A program made the position numbers and the translations under genes. From assembly GCA_951804985.1 (NCBI GenBank), contig OX638135.1:33885116-33949115 (forward strand): a DNA stretch of 64,000 bases, written 5' to 3'. Position 1 is the stretch's first letter. Every line of letters starts with the position of its first letter. Below the pieces are notes generated by a model. It did not search any database. It worked only from the letters and a program-made list of their open reading frames with translations, and was not told the DNA's origin. The DNA comes from Dryomyza anilis (Eukaryota; Arthropoda; Insecta; Diptera; Dryomyzidae). Below, one piece after another: positions 32,605 through 44,179 of this stretch.

Positions 32605-35340
32605 AATAATAACAAAACGCTTAAAATAAAAAGAACGCCATAAATTTTGAATGTATGTTAAATAAAATAGCTCTAGCTAATTTCAGTATTCAAATATTTT
32701 ACCAATATAACCCCAAATCATGGTAAAAATGCCATTTTTAAAAGGGGTACTTATCTCAACATTAAATGTAAATATGCATTTTTTGAAACTTGAAAAAAAC
32801 GCTTAAAACAAAAAACCCCATCGCAATTTTTAGATATGTTAAAGATTATGGTCCAATCTAACTTTTATTTCGAAAAATCGTACCAGCCCACAAAAAAATC
32901 AGGATAGGTCATGGTGAAAAATGCATTTAAATATGAGAAAAGTTTCAGATTCAATATGACAAAAATTCATTTCTTGAAACTTGAAAAAAACGCTTCAAAC
33001 AAAAAACCCCATCGCAATTTTTGGATATGTTAAAGCTTATGGTCCAATCTAACTTTTATTTCGAAAAATCGTACCAGCCAACAAAAAAATCAGGATAGGT
33101 CACGGTGAAAAATGCATTTAAATATGAGACATTTTTCAGATTCAATATGGATAAAATGCATTTCTTGAAACTTGAAAAAAACGCTTAAAACAAAAAACCC
33201 CATCGCAATTTTTGGATATGTTAAAGCTTATGGTCCTTATCACTTTTATTTCGAAAAATCGTACCAGCCCACAAAAAAATCAGGATAGGTCATGGTGAAA
33301 AATGCATTTAAATATGAGACATTTTTCAGATATTATATGGAAAAAATTCATTTTTTAAAAATTAAAAAAAACGCTTAAAACAAAAAACCCCATCGCAATT
33401 TTTAAATATGTTAAAGATTATGGTCCAATCTAACTTTTATTTCGAAAAATCGTACCAGCTCACAAAAAAATCAGGATAGGTCATGGTGAAAAATGCATTT
33501 AAATATGAGACATTTTTCAGATTCAATATGGATAAAATGCATTTTTTAAAAATTAAAAAAAACGCTTAAAACAAAAAACCCATCGCAATTTTTGGATATG
33601 TTAAAGCTTATGGTCTAATCTAACTTTTATTTTGAAAAATCGTACCAGCCCACAAAAAAATCAGGATAGGTCATGGTGAAAAATGCATTTAAATATGAGA
33701 CATTTTTCAGATTCTATATGGAAAAAATGCATTTCTTGAAACTTGAAAAAAACGCTTAAAACAAAAAACCCCTTCGCAATTTTTGGATATGTTAAAGCTT
33801 ATGGTCCAATCTAACTTTTATTTCGAAAAATCGTACCAGCCCACAAAAAAATCAGGATAGGTAATGGTGAAAAATGCATTTAAATATGAGACATTTTTCA
33901 GATTCAATATGGAAAAAATTCATTTCTTGAAACTTGAAAAAAACGCTTAAAACAAACAAACAAAAAACCCCATCGCAATTTTTGGATATGTTAAAGCTTA
34001 TGGTCCAATCTCACTTTTATTTCGAAAAATAGTACCAACCCACAAAAAAATCAGGATAGGACAAGGTGAAAAATGCATTTAAATATGAGACATTTTTCAG
34101 ATTCTATATGGAAAAAATTCATTTCTTGAAACTTGAAAAAAACGCTTAAAACAAAAAACCCCATCGCAATTTTTGGATATGTTAAAGCTTATGGTCCAAT
34201 CTCACTTTTATTTCGAAAAATCGTACCAGCCCACAAAAAAATCAGGATAGGTCATGGTAAAAAATGCATTTGAATATGAGACATTTTTCAGATACTATAT
34301 GGAAAAAATTCATTTTTTTTAAATTAAAAAAAACGCTAAAACAAAAAACCCCATCGCAATTTTTGGATATGTTAAAGATTATGATCCAATCTCACTTTTA
34401 TTTCGAAAAATCGTACCAGCCCACAAAAAAATCAGGATAGGTCATGGTGAAAAATGCATTTAAATATGAGACATTTTTCAGATTCAATATGGATAAAATG
34501 CATTTTTTAAAAATTAAAAAAAACGCTTAAAACAAAAAACCCCATCGCAATTTTTGGATATGTTAAAGCCTATGGTCCAATCTAACTTTTATTTTGAAAA
34601 ATCGTACCAGCCCACAAAAAAATCAGGATAGGTCATGGTTTAAATACCAGCCATTTTTCAGATTCCATAAGGAAAAAATTCATTTATCCCCATCGCAATT
34701 TATGGGTATTTGGAAAATTACAGGCTAAACAAGCTTTTGTTAAAATTTTTACTAGCCCACTCTTAATATATAATAGGTCCATGATAAATATTAGTTAAAA
34801 ATTTGTAATTACTCTGTGCAAAAAATTATTAATTTAATGAAAAATTTAGATATTATAGTTTTAGTTGTAATTTAATGACTTTTAATGGCAATTGACCATT
34901 CAAAATTATTAATTTAGTTTATACTATATATTTTTTGATAGCACATATTTTTACAAGTGTCAAAAATATTAGCAAATGTCGCAACCATATATTCAAATCC
35001 TTTGTTAATATCACAACCATAAGATTGGTGAGGATAAGTGTCAAATATTTTAGCAAATGTCGCAACCTTTTTTCAAATCCGTTGTCAATATCACAACCAT
35101 AAGATTGGTGAGGATAAGTGTCAAATATTTTAGCAAATGTCGCAACCTTTTTTCAAATCCGTTGTCAATATCACAACCATAAGATTGGTGAGGATAAGTG
35201 TCAAATATTTTAGCAAATGTCGCAACCTTTTTTTTTCCAAATCCGTTGTCAATATCACAACCATAAAAATACGTTACATTTGCATAACTTATATGATCGT
35301 GATCTAAGATGGCGCTATTGGCGATATAATATATATATAT
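32605..35340 (+). repeat. Left inverted arm: ~190-bp and 80-bp tandem repeats
   Basis: From about 32780 to 34700 there are roughly ten copies of a ~190-bp unit containing CCCCATCGCAATTTTTGG, AAATCGTACCAGCCCAC and AATCAGGATAGGTCATGG. A more degenerate unit precedes them (from about 32605). Then comes a 300-bp single-copy link, then four 80-bp units with ATAAGATTGGTGAGGATAAG (34970-35260), ending in GATCTAAGATGGCGCTATTGG. The same modules occur in reverse complement and mirrored order at 48535-50560. Confidence 0.9.
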
Positions 35341-35380
35341 ACATATATATATTAAATCGCCTATAGCGCCATCTTAGATG
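35301..35380. repeat. Perfect-stem palindrome at the inner end of the left arm
   Basis: ATCTAAGATGGCGCTATTGGCGAT at 35302 reappears inverted at 35356-35379, with one mismatch around the centre of each stem, separated by a TA-rich loop. The first half also ends the right arm at about 48543-48560, so this sequence marks the arm's inner border. Confidence 0.8.
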
Positions 35381-35418
35381 TTTAACTAATCCAGAATGTT
35401 TAAATGAGAGCTTAAATT

Positions 35419-36121
35419 AAACCAGTTGGGAAGGTTAGATCACATGGGAAATTTTAAAGTAGGTGTAATTATGATAGTTCGGATTATCAAAATTATAGTC
35501 GGTCTAAGCCGACTATAAATACCCTACACATATGTGTGGTTACCATTCAAAGTGATATATAGGTCACCAGGGTATACGAATCCTGAAAATAACTACAAAC
35601 ATTCAATCGCTGAAGAATTTCCATTCATTTGATACCCATATTTACATATGGGTAGGTGTACCGAATATCGATTTCTTTTTTGGTGAACCACAAGTCTTTT
35701 CGCCGGAAAACATTATTATCATGTATTTGAGCATGTTGTCAATACATATTTGACCAAAAAAGTTTACCTAAGCACGTATACAGTAAAATTGATCTGTATA
35801 TGTAAATTTTATATGAGGTATTTGAACATAAGTGGTCGGATCATAGGTCACAATGGACCGATCTCGCCAATTTTTTCGCACATACAGCGTAGGTATATTA
35901 GTAATCTAAGTTATAAGTTTCATTTATCTAGCTCTTCAATTTTAAAAGTCTTAGGGATTTCAACAGACAGACAGACAGACGGACATCGCTAAATCGACTC
36001 AGGAGGTCATGCTGATCAAGAATATATATACTTTTCCATACCGGAGATGCTTCCTTCTGGGTGTTACAAACGGCGTACCAAACTGAATATACCCTTTCAC
36101 TCTTAGTGTAGGGTATAAAAA
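35419..36121 (-). mobile_element. mini-me/DINE-type element, full copy (minus)
   Basis: Reverse complement of the 31727-32467 copy, with B end AAACCAGTTGGGAAGG at the left and A end GTGTAGGGTATAAAAA at the right. It has a short GTCY run of about seven units. It lies between the left arm and the envelope gene. Confidence 0.85.
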
Positions 36122-36203
36122 TTGATTTATATTTTTTTTTATTTTTGTAATTTTGGTGATTTTATTTAAATTTTTATTAAAATTTTTACATTTCTTGAAA
36201 TAT

Positions 36204-37958
36204 TTACGTACAACAAAATAAAATTTTTTTTAATACACAGATTATTGCTATGCATACTATACAAGCTATTACAATAAGTATCATAAATGGCGTATGATCA
36301 TAGAGATGGTGGAATTCTAATCCTTTGAAATGAATGTGCGTTTTTTTGATGTCTTCCAGATTATTCTTTATTTCGTTAACTTCATTTTTATTTTCAATAT
36401 GTGCAGTCACAAATGGCTCCATGTGTTTCTTAATTTCGTCAATAGTTTTATTTTTTTCAATATGTCCTGATAACTTTATATGTGTATCTGGTACTTTTTG
36501 GATAGTTCTTATCCATGGAGTATTGATATCAATATTTGTATTTGAATCAAAATTGTGTGAAGACGAAAATGAGCCACCTTCATATCGTACAGTACAGTGT
36601 GGTTCTAAGTTTATAATTCCTTGCGATGGTAATGTAATCCAATGGTGTTTTCCGAATTTACATGAAACACTAATTTTTGTGGTATTAAATACTTTGAACA
36701 GCCATGTATTTTTGTTGTACAATTCAATATACATATTTTGTTCTTCAATTTGTTCAAATTGACATTTACTTGTATGTGACTGGTGTAGTGCAGATGCCTC
36801 GCATGTTCCTTCTGTTATAGTTTTCCAGGGCCTATTTTTATAACACATGAAACTATCTTCGGTGCTTTCTTTGCAGCTCAGTAATTCGACACGACTCATT
36901 GGTAAGTAACTGTTTCGTCCAAGATTAAAAACTATAATATCAAATCTTAGTTTTGACATTAGAAGAATATTATCTTGGTGAAACGGTATACCAATAACAC
37001 TGTATACAGTTGATTTTTCTGACTCAATTAAAGGAATTTTAATATCAATCATTAATCGCTTTTCGATTATTATTCCAGTCACCGACATCAAGCGAAATAT
37101 TTCTATAAGTTCTTTGCCTTTTTCCTGACCTGGTAATTTTAATTTGAATGGGAGTTTAGATTTAATATCTGTAATTTCATTCATCATTGTAGACGTTTTA
37201 ATTAAAGCAGAATACGACCCTTGATCTTTTAGATTCGTGATCAGTTTAATAATAGATATTTGAATATCATTACAGTGTTGGATCATCATATCCAACTGCT
37301 TTTCCAAAAGTGTAAACATAACCACAGCTTCAATCGAAAAATGTGTGTTATTTGCCATGTTTGTTATTTCATCAGATAACCTTTTAAATTCTTTGTTTAT
37401 ATCTGTTGTTGTTTTTTTTAATATACTAACAGTAGAGTCTACTAAGGATGTTTGACGTTTTGTCAAATGGTCGATATCATGTTGAATTTCCAGTAAATTT
37501 TTCATATCAACTTCTATTTTTCTTCGATCATCATTATCCATAACTCCAAATAATATGTGATATAAAGATCCCACAGAATCAAACAATGCTCTTTTTTGTC
37601 TGTTTTTCACGTGGATCATTCCATTATTATTATTATTTAAAATTTCATATTTATTTTCCATTGATTCCATTAACATCATGCACTGATTAGAAGATGTATC
37701 AAATTTAAGACATTGTACTTTTAAAAGTTCTATGTATTTTGGAATTTCTGACAACTCCATGAAATATAAATCGAGGTCGTAATACAGAACAAGTCTCCAT
37801 GAGGATGTAATCACATCCATGTTGCCAATCGGATCTAGATACACATATGTTGTATCTTCTAATTTAGTTATATTTATTTCGTTAGTTTGTCCATTTTGGG
37901 GCATGCCGTAACTTACGGTTAATATAATTAAAAGTATAAATATAGTTGATTTATTCAT
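36204..37958 (-). CDS. env: Class I fusion-type envelope glycoprotein (errantivirus/baculovirus-F-like)
   Basis: A complete 584-codon frame from ATG at 37958. Seen: an N-terminal hydrophobic signal peptide (residues 1-18); a basic furin-type site RQKR at 120-123 followed at once by a hydrophobic fusion-peptide-like segment; heptad-rich helical sequence (about 145-260); cysteine-bearing ectodomain; several N-x-S/T sites; one transmembrane segment (about 557-576) and a short tail ending in cysteines. This order is that of the fusion proteins of insect errantiviruses and baculovirus F. Such proteins mediate membrane fusion; here function is inferred only. It has no stops or shifts, unlike its neighbours. 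On the minus strand TTATTTTCAG, a good splice acceptor, ends about 17 bp before the ATG, recalling the spliced env mRNA of errantiviruses. No gag-pol of its own strand and order adjoins it. Confidence 0.82.
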   Translation of the reverse strand: MNKSTIFILLIILTVSYGMPQNGQTNEINITKLEDTTYVYLDPIGNMDVITSSWRLVLYYDLDLYFMELSEIPKYIELLKVQCLKFDTSSNQCMMLMESMENKYEILNNNNNGMIHVKNRQKRALFDSVGSLYHILFGVMDNDDRRKIEVDMKNLLEIQHDIDHLTKRQTSLVDSTVSILKKTTTDINKEFKRLSDEITNMANNTHFSIEAVVMFTLLEKQLDMMIQHCNDIQISIIKLITNLKDQGSYSALIKTSTMMNEITDIKSKLPFKLKLPGQEKGKELIEIFRLMSVTGIIIEKRLMIDIKIPLIESEKSTVYSVIGIPFHQDNILLMSKLRFDIIVFNLGRNSYLPMSRVELLSCKESTEDSFMCYKNRPWKTITEGTCEASALHQSHTSKCQFEQIEEQNMYIELYNKNTWLFKVFNTTKISVSCKFGKHHWITLPSQGIINLEPHCTVRYEGGSFSSSHNFDSNTNIDINTPWIRTIQKVPDTHIKLSGHIEKNKTIDEIKKHMEPFVTAHIENKNEVNEIKNNLEDIKKTHIHFKGLEFHHLYDHTPFMILIVIACIVCIAIICVLKKILFCCT

Positions 37959-38162
37959 TTTTATATAATATTTTCTGAAAATAATTAAATAAAAAAAATA
38001 ATTGTAATAATGTGAATATAAATATACACGAATTTGTCTTTAATCGGAAAATTCTAAAATTATATCATCAGTTCAATCTGTAAAATTTACCTGTATAAAC
38101 AATTGCAGTCTATATAATATTTAAGGAATTTAATATAAATATGTTTTTTTTCTTTTATATTT

Positions 38163-38372
38163 CTATTTAAGTTCTTTTCGCTTCCCTAAAAATTTTAAGT
38201 GATATTTATTATCGAAAATATCGAGAAATACTGATTTTCGACAATTTTGTCGAACTTCGAAATATTTGAAGTTATAACATCTTGCCATTTTGCTATTGCC
38301 ACAGAAATAAATTTTTTGGTTGTTACATTTGATTAATGTGTTGTCGTTGATAATAGCAAATGTTTCAACCAT
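38163..38372 (-). CDS. Small cysteine-containing ORF upstream of env (69 codons)
   Basis: An ATG-started frame 200 bp upstream of the envelope gene on the same strand, with five cysteines (CNNQKIYFCGNSKMARC, then QNC) and a basic C-terminus. I do not recognise it. Length and AT content make chance possible. Its position before the env splice acceptor would fit an upstream exon or a small accessory gene. Confidence 0.25.
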   Translation of the reverse strand: MVETFAIINDNTLIKCNNQKIYFCGNSKMARCYNFKYFEVRQNCRKSVFLDIFDNKYHLKFLGKRKELK

Positions 38373-38724
38373 TTCATAAAATACATTATTTTATAGTTTC
38401 GTTATTTTTCACTAGATGGTACTATTTGTTGAGTAAGTTAAAAATACTGATAAAAAAACATTTAAAAAAATATTGAATTTATGTATTTATTTATATTAAT
38501 ATTAGGTGCAGTAAAGATTATTTTAAAGATATACAAAATTTTAAGAATTTATTTTATATTTCGACGTTTTAAATAAAAAAACTAATCATAAACGTCTTTT
38601 CCAAAAACAATGTTATTAAGCGCTTCTTTCATTATATAATGGAAAATTCGCAAAATGGCGGGAAAATTACGTCATATGGTTCGTTGTAGTCCATCACCGA
38701 CGCGTTGTGAATGTCAATGTAAAA
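38373..38724. other. AT-rich spacer before hAT-like copy 2
   Basis: It contains a slightly GC-richer island (AAATGGCGGGAAAATTACG, CATCACCGACGCGTTGTG; 38650-38712) that could be a promoter region for the leftward env transcription unit, now cut off by the hAT-like insertion at 38725. I see no gene. Confidence 0.35.
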
Positions 38725-41430
38725 CAAGGATTGAAACCTAAACGAATAACGGTTTCGATTTCGGTTCGGTTTTTTCCGCGTTTCGGTTACGGTTTTAAGT
38801 TTTTATAACGAAACGGTTTCGGTTATGATACTGGGGTAAAGTGGAAAACGTAATTTAAACAATGTTTGTTGTTATTTTGGTAAAAATATTAAGTTATATG
38901 AATTATTTAATTGATTACGTCAAGAAAAAAATGTATTTTAAAATTTCGTGACCACAAACCAATGAAAAGCAACATTTTGACTTCACCTGATATATGATCT
39001 GAATTGAAAAGAAGAAGAAGAATATTGTACAATTTTCATCCATAAAAGCCAAAGAAATTATATTTCAACAATTCTGTGAACTGCAATATATGTAAACTAG
39101 TGGTGATCATTTGCAAGAGCAAGGCAAGAAACGTTAATCTTAATCTTTTAAATTTTAAATAAAGATCGAAGACAAATATCTTATACTACATATTAATTAT
39201 GAAAACGAATAGAATTTGAACACTAATTGTATTTAAGTTACTTATTTTCCATATTTTCAATTTCTTTAACATTTTACTAACAAAAAAATCCAATAACATA
39301 AAAATTTGAATTATATTTTAACAAGAATTAACAAATAAAAAATAATTGTATAAAACAATTGATGTTGACAAGACAATTCAAGGCCATAATAAAATGAACG
39401 AAAAGTCACCAAATACATTTTCAAAATGCTAAATATTTTTTACAAACATCTTTATGTATCTGTCAATTTTTAATCGATGATCTCCATTTGATAAGAAAAT
39501 GTAAATCTATCAATTGATATTTCAATCAATTACTTTTTATAATATTAATCAACAAACTCGAAAATTAAGTTTTTCAAAAAAATGTATTTGGTAACTTTTC
39601 GTTCTACAACGACGATATACAGTATACGATATACATATACAATAAATATAAGGAATATTTCGTATAAGCATATTTCTGTTTTCGTCACACATTAAAAAAA
39701 TCCGTATGCTACACGTACCGTATGTCAAGAGAACTCAAATAATATCTTGCAGAGTAACATTTTTCTTTGCGAACACAAACTCAAACGCCACAAAGCGAAT
39801 ACTAACAGAAAGAAGAGAATATAACAATAACGATTACGATTCGTATACACACACTTTCACAACGAAAACGCTTCGTTGCTTTCCTGTATCATCGCATGGC
39901 AACAAAAAGACGCATGACAACGGACAGACGCATGACAACAGACAGTCGAATGGCACCACACTACATGTATGTATCTAGTACAGCTCTCTAGTTGGCAACA
40001 ACAACGAGTTCTCTTTGTGGTACAAAAAATTTCCCGCCAAAATTCTATCAAAAGCTTGGATGCTGCTTTATTCGCATTTTTGTTGTTGTTGCACTTTCAA
40101 ACGAATCAGCGGATTTGTGAAAAAATAAAAACACAAACACAATATATCAGCTAAATATATCACACTGTGAAAATGTTCATATATTATTTTTTATTACTTC
40201 ATGATTTTACAATTAATAAAAAAACTATATATAAAAGTAAAACAAAAATAATAATGTGCATAGCACAGTGCATATGCACAATCGATGTACGAACTTGCGT
40301 AGCGAAGAAAAGAGAAAAAAACATAGTTTTGTCTATTTTATCTTTTGAAGCGACTTTTGAAGCACTTTTAAAGCTATTTACCGCTTCAAAAGTGCTTCAC
40401 AGGCCTTATTTTTAAGATGCTTATATTCTTTAAAATTCGACAAAAACAAAAAAAAAACACACATCTTCATTAATGTTCACGTTCATAAATATTTTGCACG
40501 CTTTCCATTGTTACATATTGTTCAATATTTAGTAATATCATGAATTCTTGTGTATATCATTATTACCTTAAAAACATAATAAATACATTAAAATCATAAA
40601 AAAAACGCAAGTCTTCCTTTTCTTGCAATCTTAGTCTTGTTCTTTTTCTTGCAAAATCTAGATTTTGTTCTCGCTTTTGTTCTTGCAAAAAAAATGCAAG
40701 AACAAGATGCAAGAACAAAAAATTTTTAATCATCACTCATGTAAACAAATATCTGCCTTAGACTTGATATTTTTAAACTTGTCTAACACGCACTTCATTT
40801 TTCGTATTTCCTTAAATAGTTACTGAGATGTTAATAATTTGAAACTTTTTTACATTTTTTCTTGCATTACCATTGTTTTGTTTATGTCCGAAATGGAGCA
40901 TCCATTAGAAGACTTATAAATGGTATTCTATTGAATAGATCCTTTAAAAGAATTTAAAAAATATTCAAATGAACTATATATTTTACTAATAAAATAAATA
41001 AAAAACCAATATTATTAAAATTTTAATCATTTTTTTTACGTACAAATTTTGCTTGGAGTTGCTGGTGTTTTGTTGTTAATTCGATTAATGAAACAAAAAA
41101 CAAATTTTAGACCAAATACCGTTGTTTTGGAAATATCGTTTCTCAAAAAACAACATGTGAATTTTTGTACAACCAAAAATGTTTATTTTGGGAACTCCAA
41201 ATATTAATTAATGAAATTTTACTTAAGATCTTCTATATAAAATAAAATATGTTTTTCTGGTTTTTTGTATACTTTTTTAAAAATCGTTTTAAACCGGTAT
41301 AAAACCGAAACCGTTTATATCGGTTTTGGATATCGGGTTATTTCTGATTTTCGTATAACGGTTACGGTTACGGTTTCGGTTTTAAAAATGAAACGGTTTT
41401 AAACGGATATCGGTTTCGGTTCAATCCTTG
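38725..41430. mobile_element. hAT-like non-autonomous element, copy 2 (2.7 kb)
   Basis: It begins CAAGGATTGAAACC and ends GGTTCAATCCTTG, with the same CGGTTTCGG-rich ends and almost the same interior as copy 1 at 20999-24919. It lacks the SINE and the CAGGGCT element and so supplies both empty sites. The flanking 8-mers (ATGTAAAA and ATTTAATT) do not match well, so the target duplication is lost or the right edge was altered by the ATT microsatellite. No transposase frame. Confidence 0.85.
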
Positions 41431-41433
41431 ATT

Positions 41434-41444
41434 TAATTATTATT

Positions 41445-41475
<31 letters not shown>

Positions 41476-41490
41476 TTATTATTATTATAG
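41434..41490. repeat. (ATT)n microsatellite
   Basis: About 57 bp of ATT trinucleotides, with one TTTT interruption, at the right edge of hAT-like copy 2. Confidence 0.93.
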
Positions 41491-43243
41491 AATTGCAGTA
41501 ATTCTTGAATACAGTTATTGATAATGTATTTGTCATTTTAATTTTCGTTGAGTGCACTTTAACTATTACTTAGACAAATTAATTTTTTATACCAATATTA
41601 AAATCTTTGGGAATGTTTTGATAATATTTAAAATTTGTTATTGTTTAAGAAAATTTGATTGTTAAAAACTGAACTGATGACTGCTTGTACATAGACTGCT
41701 GTACGACGTTCAACGATGACGATTCACTCAGTACTGACACTTAGTTGAAATTTTTAAAAAGAACTATTGCTATTATAATTATTGTAGGAATCAATTGTAG
41801 CAGATAATACTTATGAAAGTGAAACATATCAACACTTAAAACACAAACATCATATATTGTAAGGATCTTCTCCTGAACAAGTAGAAACAAATAACATATG
41901 TGTCGCTACTTATAGAGTACATATGGTGTTAAAAAATTAATATCTCAGTTTTCTTCATCGGAACTCAAGACCTATAGAACCACACGTATAGTACACATTT
42001 GTCTAAAGTACACATTACTGTGTAGGGTATATACAGAATACAGAGTCGTAAAAATTGAGATGCAACTATTTTTGAAATACCGAGTTGTCAATAATAAAAA
42101 AGCGATATACAACAGGGACAAAATATGCATTTACTATCATCTTTACACATTATGGTAATAAAATTTTGTTGATATTTAAAATCTGACAGATTGAAGGAAT
42201 TTTTCATCGCACTGATATCATTTTAAAAAATAATAAGTGGTAAAAAAATCGTAAAAATTGAGATGCAACTATTTTTGAAATACCGAGTTCTCAATAATAA
42301 AAAAGCGATATACAAAATGGACAAAATATGCATTTACAATCATCTTCACACATTATGGTAATAAAATTTTGTTGATATTTAAAATCTGACAGATTAAAGA
42401 AATTTTTCATCGCACTGATAACATTTTTAAAAATAATAAATAGTTTTCCTAACTTTTTGTATGAACATCCACTTGTTAGTTTTAAATCGATAGTTTTTGA
42501 ACGAACACCTAATTTTGAAATATTTAAGAAAACATGAAAATATGCAAATAATAAAAAAAAACATTTCTTGAAATAAAATATAAAAAAATGTTTTTGAAAT
42601 AGTATACAAACTAGAATTATTACATTGTTTTTGTTAAGCTCATCAACACATTTTAAATAAATGAGTGCAATAAATTAAAATACGTAGTAGCCGTTTTTTT
42701 ACATCGCAATCACCGCTTGAAAAATGTTAACAAATGAAAATAAATCTAAAGTGAAATTATTTTTTAAGTAAAAATCAACTTTAGTTCAACAAATTAGAGC
42801 TATTAATGTAAATAAACATAAAATTATAAATAAATAAAAAACACTTTTACAAATAAATTAATAAAAAATCGAAAAGTGATGTAAATTGTTTCAATGTCAA
42901 AATTAAAAAAAAAAATCAGAGGTAAAAACTATGAACAAAACGCATAAAATTTAATTAAATAATTTAGTGCTACCAAGCACCATGTTATTAAACATGAACT
43001 TTTCATAGAAACACTTTTTAATTCAATTATTAAATAAAACACTTTTTCAAATAATTTAATGTAAATCTAAATGTGATAAAAACCCTCTATAACACCATTC
43101 ATCGAAGAGAAACTACTGAAATGACAAAGAAGATAACCACCAAAGGAAAAACGTAAGGAAAACGTTAAGGAGAAACGTAATAAAATTATCTTAATTTGAA
43201 ATAAATATTTTTTATTTTTACTTTGTTATAATAAATTATCAAT
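41491..43243. other. Non-coding core region with a ~204-bp tandem duplication
   Basis: Two consecutive copies of a ~200-bp unit start at about 42047 and 42251 (TCGTAAAAATTGAGATGCAA to TCATCGCACTGATA), about 95% alike. The rest is AT-rich with no gene I can support. The last ~160 bp before the 43244 ATG should hold the promoter or 5' UTR of the plus-strand unit, but no clear TATA or initiator is visible. Confidence 0.6.
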
Positions 43244-44179
43244 ATGAATAGAATAGTGAATGAATTGTTTATCATAATTATGTTCATTATTTTTATACTG
43301 ACCGGTATATATGTAATATTTACATTAGCAAAATATTCCGGTAGTAAAATAGAATTTAATGATTTTTGTGATCAATTGGAAAACGCTATGAAATTAGACA
43401 AAATAGAACATGTGCAAACAAATACATTAAATTTAAATCATAGATGTCCAAACTCTATTTTAAGCAAATTATGTAAGTTTATGAAATTAATTAATAATGA
43501 TAAAAATAGTATAACATTAAGAATGTACTACAGAAATAACTTTAAAAAAATTAAAAATGAATTAATTAACAGAAAAAACATTTCATGTAATCAAGAAATG
43601 AATGATATTAGTTTAAATTCATCAATTCATGAAAATTCATTAGTTAATAATAACAGCAATTTTAATATTGTCAATTATGATTCTGATAATTTATTAAATA
43701 TTAACAAAGGAATATGGTGCGCATGCAATAAATTAGATGATATTAGTTCAACATTAACACATATTTCAAATGATTTAATGAATATATCAGAACAGAATAA
43801 AGAACTAGTTAGTATAAAAACATCGCTTAATAAAGTTTCAGAATCTTTGAATAACGCAATTTTGCGGACGGCATGTTTAAGTCCTAATTGTAAGTTAAAA
43901 AACGCCAATTCTTCAAGCGAAAAAGTGGAATTTAACATACAATTACTTAATGAAAAAAGGACAAATAATATTAATACACCCACCTTTGACCTAATTAATT
44001 CATCTAGTGATAAGAAAGAACCTCCAAAAAATGATTATTTACATCTAAACAGCCCTAGTCTACAATATGATTTTAATAATGAGGAAACAAATGAAAAAGA
44101 ATTAGGAAACAATATAACAAATTTAAATGAAAAAGAAAATAAACCAGTTGGGAAGGTTAGATCACATGGGAAATTTTAA
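43244..44179 (+). CDS. Membrane-anchored protein of unknown function, 3' end replaced by foldback
   Basis: From ATG at 43244, the frame has a strong hydrophobic segment at residues 9-30 (LFIIIMFIIFILTGIYVIF), a likely signal anchor. An asparagine-, serine- and lysine-rich body follows, with a small cysteine group (CNQEM, WCACNKLDD, TACLSPNCK) and a coiled-coil-like stretch at about 165-205 (LTHISNDLMNISEQNKELVS). I do not recognise it. The native sequence ends at about 44140. The last ~13 codons come from the mini-me foldback at 44141. Across the foldback the downstream transposase frame resumes in phase, so this may be the N-terminus of that gene, though a membrane anchor on a transposase is odd. 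Confidence 0.55.
   Translation: MNRIVNELFIIIMFIIFILTGIYVIFTLAKYSGSKIEFNDFCDQLENAMKLDKIEHVQTNTLNLNHRCPNSILSKLCKFMKLINNDKNSITLRMYYRNNFKKIKNELINRKNISCNQEMNDISLNSSIHENSLVNNNSNFNIVNYDSDNLLNINKGIWCACNKLDDISSTLTHISNDLMNISEQNKELVSIKTSLNKVSESLNNAILRTACLSPNCKLKNANSSSEKVEFNIQLLNEKRTNNINTPTFDLINSSSDKKEPPKNDYLHLNSPSLQYDFNNEETNEKELGNNITNLNEKENKPVGKVRSHGKF

Noticed and set aside
36334..36762. 142-codon plus-strand frame inside env
   Set aside because: Antisense shadow of the env gene.
16879..37958. env as the third gene of the minus-strand gypsy-like element
   Set aside because: On that strand env lies upstream of gag instead of downstream of pol, and the left repeat arm and a mini-me copy separate them. 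A rearranged tandem cannot be fully excluded.
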